Shown here in pieces: positions 1-7,454 of a stretch of 64,000 nt of DNA (positions are counted from its first letter, which is position 1; each line of letters starts with the position of its first letter). The DNA is taken from NCBI RefSeq assembly GCF_030269765.1, contig NZ_BSTX01000003.1, forward strand, positions 248,001 through 312,000, in the 5' to 3' direction. This DNA comes from Actinorhabdospora filicis. GTDB lineage: Bacteria > Actinomycetota > Actinomycetes > Mycobacteriales > Micromonosporaceae. A program made the translations under genes and the position numbers. The notes beneath the pieces were generated by a model, which saw only the letters and a list, made by a program, of their open reading frames with translations, was not told where the DNA came from and did not search any database.

Positions 1-296
1 CCACCCTCGTGGCGTACTCACCCCTCATGGGCGGCGTCTACACCAACCCCGCCAAGAAGATCCCCGACGACTACGACCACCCCGGCACCCCCGCCCGCCT
101 GGCCGCCCTGCGCGAGGTCGCCGCCGAGACCGGCGCGACGCTCAACCAGGTCGTCCTGGCCTGGCAGCTCGGGCACGACCTGCCGATCCTCCCGCTGGTC
201 GGCGCGTCGTCGGTCGCGCAGATCGAGGAGACCCTGGGCGCGGTGGACCTGAAGCTGACCGCGGAGCAGCGGGCGAAGCTGGACGCGGCCCACTAG
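1..296 (+). CDS. Aldo/keto reductase, C-terminal part (5' end outside window)
   Basis: The last 95 or so residues of an NAD(P)H-dependent aldo/keto reductase; the reading frame is already open at the window edge, so the GTG at position 9 is internal. The visible part carries the late TIM-barrel pattern of the family: a 'YSPLMGG' strand, then 'ATLNQVVLAW' and 'LPLVGASS', followed by the helix in which family members count from 'I..TL.A...L'. The substrate cannot be told, since the catalytic Asp-Tyr-Lys-His tetrad lies upstream of the window. It is followed by a strong hairpin, so it probably ends its transcript. Identity as an aldo/keto reductase is secure. Confidence 0.88.
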   Translation, partial: TLVAYSPLMGGVYTNPAKKIPDDYDHPGTPARLAALREVAAETGATLNQVVLAWQLGHDLPILPLVGASSVAQIEETLGAVDLKLTAEQRAKLDAAH

Positions 297-310
297 CGCG
301 CCGAACGATG

Positions 311-342
311 CCGCGGGTCCGGTGGTGACACCGGGCCCGCGG
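311..342 (+). terminator. Terminator-like hairpin after aldo/keto reductase
   Basis: A 14-bp stem (311-324 with 329-342) closed by the loop GTGA. The arms pair perfectly except for one G-U position. There is no T-run, as is usual in high-GC actinomycetes. It sits 15 bp behind the aldo/keto reductase stop codon. Confidence 0.6.
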
Positions 343-498
343 TGTTCGATGTGGACGGTCGGGCCATGTCGCGCGGGCGGACGCGGTCGTAGTCTGCCCT
401 TGCCCGAACGGCCACCTTGCCCGTGGAGCGCCCAGATGCCCAGGTCACGCCCTCACGCCCGTGTGCCCGCCGATCACCCCTCGGGTGGGTGAGCGCAG

Positions 499-885
499 AT
501 GCCCTTCCTTCGATTCCTCGCCCGCTGGAGCCTCGCCTACGCCGTGCTCATGGCCGCGGCCCTCGTCATCGCCCACGGGTGGAGCGTGCTGAACTCGCTG
601 GGCACCGCCGAGGGCCTGGTCTGGATGGGCGTGCCCGTGGTCCTGATGCTCCTGGTGCTGGCGGTCCTGGCCCTCGTGCGCGCCGCGGGGGCCGGGAAGG
701 GCGGCGCGATGGTGGTCCAGTTCCTGCCGTATCCCCTCGTGGCGATCCCGGTGCTGCTGTGGCTGTTCTTCTGGTGGGGGACCCTGGGCGTGTGGTCGGC
801 GGTGGTGCACGGCCTCTTCGCCGCCGCGATCCACCTGGCCGAGTTCCGTCCGGGTGTGCTCGCCGAGGCGAAGGCGCGCCGGTAA
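499..885 (+). CDS. Small hydrophobic membrane protein, unknown function
   Basis: A 128-residue integral membrane protein. Hydrophobicity suggests four transmembrane segments (about residues 8-27, 41-62, 75-94 and 97-114), with basic residues at both ends. I recognise no family motif. The ATG was chosen because the hydrophobic segment begins just after it; a weak GGGTGAG lies upstream. It stands alone between a terminator and another hypothetical gene, with nothing pointing to a role. A real membrane protein is likely, because the hydrophobic pattern and codon bias match the plus frame and not the overlapping minus-strand frames. Confidence 0.65.
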   Translation: MPFLRFLARWSLAYAVLMAAALVIAHGWSVLNSLGTAEGLVWMGVPVVLMLLVLAVLALVRAAGAGKGGAMVVQFLPYPLVAIPVLLWLFFWWGTLGVWSAVVHGLFAAAIHLAEFRPGVLAEAKARR

Positions 886-975
886 CGAACGTGCCATGCC
901 CGGCAGATGGTGCTGCGGCAACGCGGTGATCATGGCGGTGCCGCACCGTAGCCGGTCGGGTGGTTCGATCGGCCC

Positions 976-1614
976 ATGCGACTTCCCGAGTTGATCGTCC
1001 GTCTCGCCGAGCCCGGTGTGCTGCGAGTGAACGGCCGCGCCCTGACCATGCTCGATCTGGTCCTCGGCGATGATGTCGGCCACCGCTTCATCTCCGGCTG
1101 GCGTCCCGGCCGCGACCTGCTCACCTGCGAGGACGGCGCGGGCAACGAGTACGGGGTCGTCTTCGCCGAAGAAGGGACCTTCGCCTACGTCTTCGAGCAC
1201 GAAACCTCGGGGCTCAGTCCACAAAGGCACGGCATACTCACCTGGCCCGGCGCACTCGACGGCTTGCCGGACTTCCTCGATGCCGACGTCGCAGAACTTG
1301 TCACCGCCGCGACCTTGTGCGTCTGGTGGACACCCGGCGAGGGCTGGCGCCATGGACCGGCGGAGTTCCCCGAGTGGGAGGACATCGGTGCCGGCTGGCT
1401 CATCGAGCTGAACCTCAACCCGGCCTCCCTCGACGAGTACGCCGAAGAACTGGCGGAGATGCACGACCTCGATTTCACCCCGAACGACGTGGCCTGGGTC
1501 TTCGCCCGCGAGGAGCTCACCGCCGAGCGCGTGGCCGCTTTGCGGCCGGAGGCCGACTGGGCGGAGCTGGCCCGAGTGGCGCGCCGGATCGGGTACCCGG
1601 TCACCGGGCCCTAG
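976..1614 (+). CDS. Hypothetical protein
   Basis: A 212-residue soluble, acidic protein without signal peptide or membrane segments. It is rich in aromatic and acidic residues ('WWTPGEGWR', 'DVAWVF') and ends with a conserved-looking helix. I do not recognise the family. Codon usage is typical of the region and the frame is open across its length. The start is the first ATG; the ribosome binding site is weak. The next gene starts 140 bp downstream behind its own operator-like site, so this gene is probably monocistronic. Confidence 0.6.
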   Translation: MRLPELIVRLAEPGVLRVNGRALTMLDLVLGDDVGHRFISGWRPGRDLLTCEDGAGNEYGVVFAEEGTFAYVFEHETSGLSPQRHGILTWPGALDGLPDFLDADVAELVTAATLCVWWTPGEGWRHGPAEFPEWEDIGAGWLIELNLNPASLDEYAEELAEMHDLDFTPNDVAWVFAREELTAERVAALRPEADWAELARVARRIGYPVTGP

Positions 1615-1712
1615 CAGGCTGCGCGAAGGCGCACACACCCCGCCGCGATCCCGTCACCCTCCATCCGGGATCGTTCTCACCAGCGCGAACTCCCACCCCC
1701 GCCAACCCTTGT

Positions 1713-1732
1713 CGTATACACACATCTATACG
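1713..1732. promoter_or_regulatory. Operator-like inverted repeat before EXLDI/ABC operon
   Basis: A perfect 6-bp inverted repeat (CGTATA at 1713-1718, TATACG at 1727-1732) lies 24 bp before the start codon of the next gene, in a locally AT-richer stretch. The right arm could also serve as a -10 element. Its position, just before the ribosome binding site GGAGG (1746-1750), suggests an operator or promoter for the EXLDI-ABC operon. Confidence 0.45.
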
Positions 1733-1755
1733 TAGACTGATCCCCGGAGGTTGTC

Positions 1756-2295
1756 ATGCCGAACAAGACGATCTACGTCTCCGACGAAGACCTCCCGCTG
1801 TTCAAGCGGGCCCAGGAGCTGGCGGGCGGGAGCCTGTCCGCGGCGATCGGGACCGCGCTGCGCCGCTTCGTCGATGTCGAGGAGGGCCGCGAGCAGGGCT
1901 TTGGGGAAGTCATCGTTCGGGTCGGTGTGGGCGTGGGCCGCAAGCAGCGGTTCGTGGGCGTCCTGCTGGCCGAGTGGGGACGTTCCATGGGCGACCTGGT
2001 CGAGGTCTACCGGGTGTACCGCTCGCGGTCCGGGAAGTTCGTCGTCCACCTCAAGAAGTCCCCGACGTGGCGCACGGGTGCCGCGGGGGAAGAGGAGGGC
2101 GACTGGCTCAAGGGCCTGATGGACTGGCGGTCGCTGCTGGGCATCGGGGAGCAGACCTGGTCCTTCACACAGGGCGAGGCGCGGCTGGAGGTCGTGGGCA
2201 CGCTCGAAGAGCTCGCCGAGAAGGTGCCCGAGGACCTCTACAAGATGGTCGCCGCGGTGGCCGAGCAGCCGCCGGTGGAGGACCTCGACATCTGA
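1756..2295 (+). CDS. EXLDI-family protein
   Basis: A 179-residue protein whose last residues are EDLDI, matching the C-terminal E-x-L-D-I signature that names the EXLDI family. The first 40 residues look like a ribbon-helix-helix DNA-binding fold ('KTIYVSDEDLPLFKRAQEL' then a helix), so it may regulate its own operon. Members of this family are commonly next to drug-exporter ABC genes, as here: a DrrA-like ATPase follows 74 bp downstream. An excellent ribosome binding site (GGAGG) supports the ATG. Function is not established; a regulatory or export-sensing role is inference from the N-terminus and the neighbours. Confidence 0.8.
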   Translation: MPNKTIYVSDEDLPLFKRAQELAGGSLSAAIGTALRRFVDVEEGREQGFGEVIVRVGVGVGRKQRFVGVLLAEWGRSMGDLVEVYRVYRSRSGKFVVHLKKSPTWRTGAAGEEEGDWLKGLMDWRSLLGIGEQTWSFTQGEARLEVVGTLEELAEKVPEDLYKMVAAVAEQPPVEDLDI

Positions 2296-2369
2296 CGCGC
2301 GAAACAGGGCGGTGGCACCCGGGGGCGTGAGCGTCTCCGGGCGATGGACGCCGCCCGGAGAGAGGAACC

Positions 2370-3299
2370 ATGACCGCCATCCGGGTCGCCGGGCTGCGCA
2401 AGTCCTACGGTGACCAACGGGTCCTGGACGGCGTCGACCTCGACGTCGCCACCGGCACGATCCACGCTCTGCTCGGCCCGAACGGGGCCGGGAAGACCAC
2501 GATGGTCCGCATCCTGTCCACCTTGATCCCCGCCGACGCCGGGACGGCCTCGGTCGGGGGCTTCGACGTCGCCGCCGAGGACGCGCGGGTGCGCGAGCTG
2601 ATCGGCGTCACCGGCCAGTTCTCCGCCGTCGACGGCTTACTGACCGGGCGGGAGAACCTGCTCCTGATGGCCGACCTGCATCACCTGCCGCGCAAGGCCG
2701 GCCGCGCCAAGGCCGAGGCGCTGCTCAAGCGCTTCGACCTGGGCGAGGCGGCCGGGAAGGTCGCCGCGCAGTACTCCGGCGGCATGAAGCGGCGGCTCGA
2801 CCTGGCGATGACCCTGGTCGGCGAGCCGCGCGTCATCTTCCTCGACGAGCCCACCACGGGCCTGGACCCGCGCAGCCGGCGCGAGGTGTGGGACGTGATC
2901 CGCGAGCTCGTCGCCGGTGGCGTCACCGTCTTCCTCACCACGCAGTACCTGGAGGAGGCCGATCAGCTCGCCGGGCGCATCTCCGTGCTCGACAAGGGCG
3001 TCATCGTCGCCGAAGGCACCGCCGACGAGCTGAAGCGCCTCGTCCCGGGCGGGCACGTGCGGCTCGGTTTCGCCGACGCGGCGGGCCTGGCGCACGCCGC
3101 CGCGCACTTCCCGGGCGGTGTGCGCGACGACGAGGCGCTGACGCTGCTGGTCGAGGGCGACGGCGGCGTGGGTTCGCTGCGCGAGCTGCTCGACGAGCTG
3201 GCCGCCGCCGGGATCGCCGCCGAACGGCTCAGTGTGCACGGTCCCGATCTCGATGACGTGTTCCTGGCCCTGACCGCACGAGAGGGGGCGGCCCGGTGA
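2370..3299 (+). CDS. Daunorubicin-resistance-type ABC transporter ATP-binding protein
   Basis: A 309-residue ABC ATPase of the DrrA/CcmA type that powers export of hydrophobic compounds. Visible motifs are Walker A 'GPNGAGKTT' near residue 36, the signature 'YSGGMKRR', Walker B 'VIFLDEPTTGLD' and a C-terminal DrrA-like extension of about 90 residues used to contact the permease. The ribosome binding site GAGAGGA precedes the ATG. It overlaps its permease by 4 nt (GTGA), so the two are translationally coupled. The substrate is unknown; self-resistance or drug efflux is typical for the family. Confidence 0.93.
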   Translation: MTAIRVAGLRKSYGDQRVLDGVDLDVATGTIHALLGPNGAGKTTMVRILSTLIPADAGTASVGGFDVAAEDARVRELIGVTGQFSAVDGLLTGRENLLLMADLHHLPRKAGRAKAEALLKRFDLGEAAGKVAAQYSGGMKRRLDLAMTLVGEPRVIFLDEPTTGLDPRSRREVWDVIRELVAGGVTVFLTTQYLEEADQLAGRISVLDKGVIVAEGTADELKRLVPGGHVRLGFADAAGLAHAAAHFPGGVRDDEALTLLVEGDGGVGSLRELLDELAAAGIAAERLSVHGPDLDDVFLALTAREGAAR

Positions 3300-4063
3300 A
3301 CGCTCTCGCCGACTCGTACACGATGTTCCGCCGCAACCTCAAGCACGCCCTGCGCTACCCGGGGCTGACGCTGGGGATCCTGGCGCTGCCGGTGATCCTG
3401 CTGCTGCTGTTCGTCTTCGTCCTCGGCGACGCGCTGAACGCCGGGATCGGCCAGGGCGGGCGCTACGTCGACTACCTGACGCCGGGCGTGGTCCTCATGA
3501 CCGTCACCGCGGCGAGCATGTCGGCGGCCATCGGCGTGTGCAACGACCTCACACAGGGCATCATCGCGCGTTTCCGGACGATGGCCATCGCCCGCAACGC
3601 CGTCCTCACCGGACGCGTCGTGGGCACCGTCGTGCAGACCCTCATCGGCGTCGCCCTGGTCATCGGGTTCGCGATGATCCTGGGCTTCCGTCCGCAAGCC
3701 GATCTCGTCGGGTGGCTGGCGGCGGCGGGCCTGATCCTGCTGCTGGCCTTCGGCGTCACCTGGATGGGCGTGGCCATGGGCATCCTGTCCAAGACGCCGG
3801 AGGGCGCCAGCAACATCGTCGCGCCCCTGCTCTACCTGCCCTTCATCGGCAGCAGCTTCGTCCCGCCGGGCGCGATGTCGCCGGGGCTGCGCTGGTTCGC
3901 CGAGCACCAGCCCTTCACCCCGATCATCGACACCCTGCGCGCCCTGATGCTGGGGACGCCCGTCGGCGCCGACGGCCTCTGGGCGGTCGGCTGGTGCCTG
4001 GCCATGGCCCTCGGCGGCTACCTGTGGGGACGCTCCACCTACCGACGCCGCGCGGGGGAGTAG
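3296..4063 (+). CDS. ABC-2 type transporter permease (DrrB-like)
   Basis: A 255-residue membrane subunit with about six transmembrane helices. It has the ABC-2 features 'YVDYLTPGVVLMT' after the first periplasmic loop, a long central hydrophobic hairpin and a late 'PFIGSSFVPPGAMSPGLRWFAEHQPFTP' type region characteristic of DrrB permeases. The GTG start overlaps the ATPase stop. Together with the preceding ATPase it would form a dimeric half-transporter complex in the cytoplasmic membrane. The substrate is not predictable. Confidence 0.92.
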   Translation: MNALADSYTMFRRNLKHALRYPGLTLGILALPVILLLLFVFVLGDALNAGIGQGGRYVDYLTPGVVLMTVTAASMSAAIGVCNDLTQGIIARFRTMAIARNAVLTGRVVGTVVQTLIGVALVIGFAMILGFRPQADLVGWLAAAGLILLLAFGVTWMGVAMGILSKTPEGASNIVAPLLYLPFIGSSFVPPGAMSPGLRWFAEHQPFTPIIDTLRALMLGTPVGADGLWAVGWCLAMALGGYLWGRSTYRRRAGE

Positions 4064-4118
4064 CCGCCTCGTAGCCGCCTAGCCCACGCCTCGCCGGAAC
4101 TCCATAGCGTGCGGGCGC

Positions 4119-4592
4119 ATGACCGCACCGTCGTCGCGCCCGTCCGCTATGGAGTTCCTGGCGGGGCTGCGCGCCCTCACCGTCCGCGCGCCCTCGCCCG
4201 ACGCGAGCGTCCACGCCGTCCTGGGCCCGGGCGGGACGAGCGTCGAGCTCGGCGACACGGCCGGGCGCGACCCCGGTGGGCTCGCGCGGCAGATCGCGGC
4301 GGCCCTGACCCGGGCGCAGCGCGAGTACCGCGACGCGCTCTGCGTCCTGATGGGCGGTGAGGTCCCGGACGCCCCGCCCGGCCCCCTGGTGGCCGGGCTG
4401 GAGGACGCGCTCGGCGCGATCACCGTCGAGGCCGCCTCGCCGGGCGGGCTGGCCCGCGTCCGCCGCCACGGCGCGATCGGCGTGAGCGTCGAACTGGCCC
4501 CCGGCGCGCCCGGCCATCCCGCGCTTCCGGCCGAGCTGGACGCGGCCCTGCGCGCGGCCGACCGCGCCTTCGCCGCGCGCTTCGCGTCCTGA
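4119..4592 (+). CDS. Hypothetical protein, possibly YbaB/EbfC-like
   Basis: A 157-residue soluble protein. The arrangement is an N-terminal helix, two beta-strands ('VHAVLGPGGTSVELGD') and a long helix running through 'LARQIAAALTRAQREYRDAL'. This resembles the small YbaB/EbfC-like proteins that actinomycetes encode in many copies, but it is only a structural impression. The second half (from about residue 75) is Ala/Gly-rich without motifs. The gene lies between the ABC permease and the metE riboswitch. The ribosome binding site is poor, so the exact start is uncertain. Confidence 0.5.
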   Translation: MTAPSSRPSAMEFLAGLRALTVRAPSPDASVHAVLGPGGTSVELGDTAGRDPGGLARQIAAALTRAQREYRDALCVLMGGEVPDAPPGPLVAGLEDALGAITVEAASPGGLARVRRHGAIGVSVELAPGAPGHPALPAELDAALRAADRAFAARFAS

Positions 4593-4604
4593 CGGCTATG
4601 CTCG

Positions 4605-4790
4605 CGGTGGCGCTGGTTCGCCGTGACAACCCGGTCACGGCGTCGCAAGAGGGAACCCGGTGGGAATCCGGGACTGCCCCGCAGCGGTGAGCGGGAACGA
4701 AAGCCGTCAAGAGCACTGGACCACGCGTCTGGGAAGCGACGGCCGGTAGGCACGAGTACCACGCCCGCGAGTCCGAAGACCTGCCCGTGC
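4605..4790 (+). promoter_or_regulatory. Cobalamin (B12) riboswitch upstream of metE
   Basis: The stretch contains the recognisable core of a cobalamin aptamer. A paired element ('GCCGTGACAACCCGGTCACGGC') is followed by 'GGGAACCCGGTGGGAATCC', 'GACTGCCCCGCAGCGGTGAG' and 'GGGAACGAAAGCC'. The 3' B12-box-like segment 'GTCCGAAGACCTGCC' is at 4771-4785. It is followed by about 130 nt leading to the metE start. This is the established arrangement in which high adenosylcobalamin represses the B12-independent methionine synthase. The expression-platform hairpin was not resolved by eye. Confidence 0.9.
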
Positions 4791-4919
4791 CGCGCGCGCC
4801 GACCGGCGTGCGCCGCCGTCGGCCTCGCGGGTGGGCCGGTGCCGTGCGCGGGCCGTGGCCCGCCGTGCGCCTTCCCCTCCCACCGGCCGGTGGTGTCGTT
4901 CTCGTGGGAAGGACACACC

Positions 4920-7157
4920 GTGAAGATCAGCACGACCGTTCTCGGCCATCCGCGCATCGGGCGCCGCCGCGAACTCAAGAAGGCCGTCGAGGCCTACTGG
5001 ACCGGTGGCCTGGACGCCGCCGGGCTCGCCGAGGCCGCCGCGCGCATCCGCCGCGACACCTGGACCGCGCTCGCCGACGCCGGCGTCGAGCTCCTCCCCT
5101 CCAACACCTTCTCCCTCTACGACCATGTCCTGGACGCCGCCGTCGCCGTGGACGCCGTCCCCGCACGGCACCGCGACCTCGGCCTGGACGCCCTGGGCAC
5201 CTACTTCGCCATGGCGCACGGCACGGCCACCACCACGCCCCTCGAACTGACCAAGTGGTTCGACACCAACTACCACCACCTCGTCCCCGAACTGGCCCCC
5301 GGCACCGTCTTCCGGGCCGTGCCGGACAAGCCGCTCGCCGAGTACCGCGAGGCCCTCGTCCAGGGCCACGACACCCGCCCGGTCCTGGTCGGGCCCGTAA
5401 CGTTTCTGCTGCTGTCGAAGGCCGCCGAGGACGCCCCCGGCGGCTTCGCCCCGCTGGACCTGCTCGACGGGCTGCTGGACGCCTACGCGGGCGTCCTCAC
5501 CGCCCTCGGCGCGGCCGGCGCGTCCTGGGTCCAGCTCGACGAGCCCGCCTTCACCGCCGACCGCTCGCCCGCCGAACTGGCCGTCCTGCGCACCGCCTAC
5601 ACACGACTGTCCACCCTGGAGGGCGCGCCGAACATCCTGGTGACCGGCTCCTACGGGCACCTCGGCGAGGCCCTCGACGTCCTGCTCGGCACCCCCGTCC
5701 ACGGCATCGGCGTCGACCTCGCCACCGACACCGCCGACGCCGAGCGCCTGGCCGCGCACGGCCCCACCGGCAAGCTCATCGCCGCCGGGGTCATCGACGG
5801 CCGCAACATCTGGCGCGCCGACATCGCCGCCGCGGCCGCGCTCGCCGCCCGCGCCGGTGGCGACGACCTGGTGGTGTCGACGTCCTGCTCGCTGCTGCAC
5901 GTCCCCCACGACGCCGAGGAGGAGACCGGCCTGGCGCCCGAGCTGCGCGAGCGCCTGGCCTTCGCGCGGCAGAAGGCCGGAGAGGTCGTCGCCGTCAAAC
6001 GCGTCCTCACCGGAGAAACACCGCCCGCCGCGATCGGGCCGGTCCCGGACGCCTGGCGCGACGAGCGCGTCCGCGAGCGCGTCGCGACCGCCTCCCACGA
6101 GGGACGCGGCCCGGCCGAGGAGCGCCGCCGGATTCAGGCCGCGCGCCTGAACCTGCCGCCGCTGGCCACCACGACCATCGGCTCCTTCCCGCAGACGCCG
6201 GAGATCCGCGCGGCCCGCGCCACCCACCGCGCCGGGCGCATCTCCGAGGCCGAGTACCGCGACGCGATGCGCGGCGAGATCGCCCGCGTCATCGGCCTCC
6301 AGGAGCGCCTGGGCCTCGACGTGCTCGTGCACGGCGAGGCCGAGCGCGACGACATGGTGCGCTACTTCGCCGAGCGGCTGGGCGGTTTCGCCACCACCGC
6401 GCACGGCTGGGTGCAGTCCTACGGGACGCGCTGCGTGCGCCCGCCGCTGCTGTACGGCGACGTCCACCGGCCCGCGCCGATGACGGTGGAGTGGAGCGCG
6501 CACGCCGCCTCGCTCACCGAGAAGCCCGTCAAGGGGATGCTCACCGGCCCGGTGACGATCCTGGCGTGGTCGTTCGTGCGCGAGGACCAGCCGCTCGCGG
6601 CGACGGCCGCGCAGGTGGCCCTGGCGCTGCGGGAGGAGACGGTGGACCTGGAGGCCGCCGGGATCGGCGTGATCCAGGTGGACGAGCCCGCCCTGCGCGA
6701 GCTGCTGCCGCCGCGCCGCGACGACCACGCCGCCTATCTGGAGTGGGCGGTGGCTGCCTTCCGGCTGGCCACCTCGGGTGTGCGCGACGAGACGCAGGTC
6801 CACACCCATCTCTGCTACTCGGAGTTCGGGCCGGTGCTGCCCGCGATCGACGCGCTGGACGCCGACGTGACCAGCATCGAGGCGTCCCGCTCGCGGCTGG
6901 AGATCCTCGGCGAGCTGCGCGAGGGCGGCTACTCGCGGGGTGTGGGGCCGGGTGTGTACGACATCCACTCCCCGCGCGTTCCGGACGCCGCCGAGATCGC
7001 CGCCGCGCTGCGCAAGGCCGCCACCGCGGTCGATCCGCGCCTGCTGTGGGTCAATCCCGACTGCGGCCTGAAGACCCGCCGCTACGCCGAGGTCGAACCG
7101 GCGCTGGCGGCGATGGTCGCCGCCGCGGCCGAGGTCCGCGCCGAGCTGAACCTTTAG
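4920..7157 (+). CDS. metE: 5-methyltetrahydropteroyltriglutamate-homocysteine methyltransferase (B12-independent methionine synthase)
   Basis: MetE transfers the methyl group of 5-methyl-tetrahydrofolate polyglutamate to homocysteine in the last step of methionine synthesis, without cobalamin. The 745-residue length matches the family. Both halves are present: the N-terminal barrel ('LGHPRIGRRRELKKAVEAYW') and the catalytic C-terminal barrel ('TTTIGSFPQTPEIR'). Zinc ligands are visible at H630 and C632 (HTHLC) and C715 (NPDCGLKTR). The GTG start at 4920 follows GGAAGGA and gives the canonical N-terminus. An in-frame extension upstream runs through the riboswitch and was rejected. The B12 riboswitch suggests that a cobalamin-dependent MetH exists elsewhere. 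Confidence 0.97.
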   Translation: MKISTTVLGHPRIGRRRELKKAVEAYWTGGLDAAGLAEAAARIRRDTWTALADAGVELLPSNTFSLYDHVLDAAVAVDAVPARHRDLGLDALGTYFAMAHGTATTTPLELTKWFDTNYHHLVPELAPGTVFRAVPDKPLAEYREALVQGHDTRPVLVGPVTFLLLSKAAEDAPGGFAPLDLLDGLLDAYAGVLTALGAAGASWVQLDEPAFTADRSPAELAVLRTAYTRLSTLEGAPNILVTGSYGHLGEALDVLLGTPVHGIGVDLATDTADAERLAAHGPTGKLIAAGVIDGRNIWRADIAAAAALAARAGGDDLVVSTSCSLLHVPHDAEEETGLAPELRERLAFARQKAGEVVAVKRVLTGETPPAAIGPVPDAWRDERVRERVATASHEGRGPAEERRRIQAARLNLPPLATTTIGSFPQTPEIRAARATHRAGRISEAEYRDAMRGEIARVIGLQERLGLDVLVHGEAERDDMVRYFAERLGGFATTAHGWVQSYGTRCVRPPLLYGDVHRPAPMTVEWSAHAASLTEKPVKGMLTGPVTILAWSFVREDQPLAATAAQVALALREETVDLEAAGIGVIQVDEPALRELLPPRRDDHAAYLEWAVAAFRLATSGVRDETQVHTHLCYSEFGPVLPAIDALDADVTSIEASRSRLEILGELREGGYSRGVGPGVYDIHSPRVPDAAEIAAALRKAATAVDPRLLWVNPDCGLKTRRYAEVEPALAAMVAAAAEVRAELNL

Positions 7158-7169
7158 GTCCCCTTCACC

Positions 7170-7210
7170 GCCGGGAGCACTCCGCCGTCGAGGAGGAGCG
7201 TGCTCCCGGC
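7170..7210 (+). terminator. Terminator hairpin after metE
   Basis: A perfect 11-bp stem (GCCGGGAGCAC at 7170-7180, GTGCTCCCGGC at 7200-7210) with a 19-nt loop that can itself pair CTCC with GGAG. It begins 12 bp after the metE stop. Confidence 0.65.
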
Positions 7211-7454
7211 GCGCCCCCGTGCACCCACCGTCCAGAAAGGAGGGTCGCGCGCCCGCGTTCCCGGCGACCGGCGTCCCCGCCGCTCGCTTCTTCGTGCTGC
7301 CGTAAGAACTACTGCGAAGACTGCTTCAGAAGAAGAAATCTCCGGTAGATCGATGAATCAAAGAAAGATTTTCCCGCCGAAGTCTTGTGTCGCCGAGGTT
7401 TCTTGACGCAGACTCGACGGCACCGCCGCCCCCACCCGCGAAAGGAGCGCGCCG
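7211..7454 (+). promoter_or_regulatory. Leader/promoter region of the five-gene catabolic operon
   Basis: A 244-bp non-coding stretch between the metE terminator and the aldehyde dehydrogenase. Its middle (about 7300-7400) is markedly AT-rich for this genome and purine-biased (GAAGAAGAAATC, AATCAAAGAAAGATTTT), as expected around a promoter. The imperfect repeat AAAGAAAGATTTT/GAAATCT could form weak structure. A 17-codon ORF at 7352-7405 lacks a ribosome binding site and is not called. No regulator gene is adjacent. Confidence 0.4.

Noticed and set aside
4623..4919. In-frame N-terminal extension of MetE
   Set aside because: It reads through the cobalamin riboswitch, has no family similarity, and the GTG at 4920 has its own ribosome binding site and gives the canonical N-terminus.
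7352..7405. 17-codon ORF in the AT-rich leader of the catabolic operon
   Set aside because: No ribosome binding site and no codons suggesting an attenuation leader peptide; kept only as part of the leader description.
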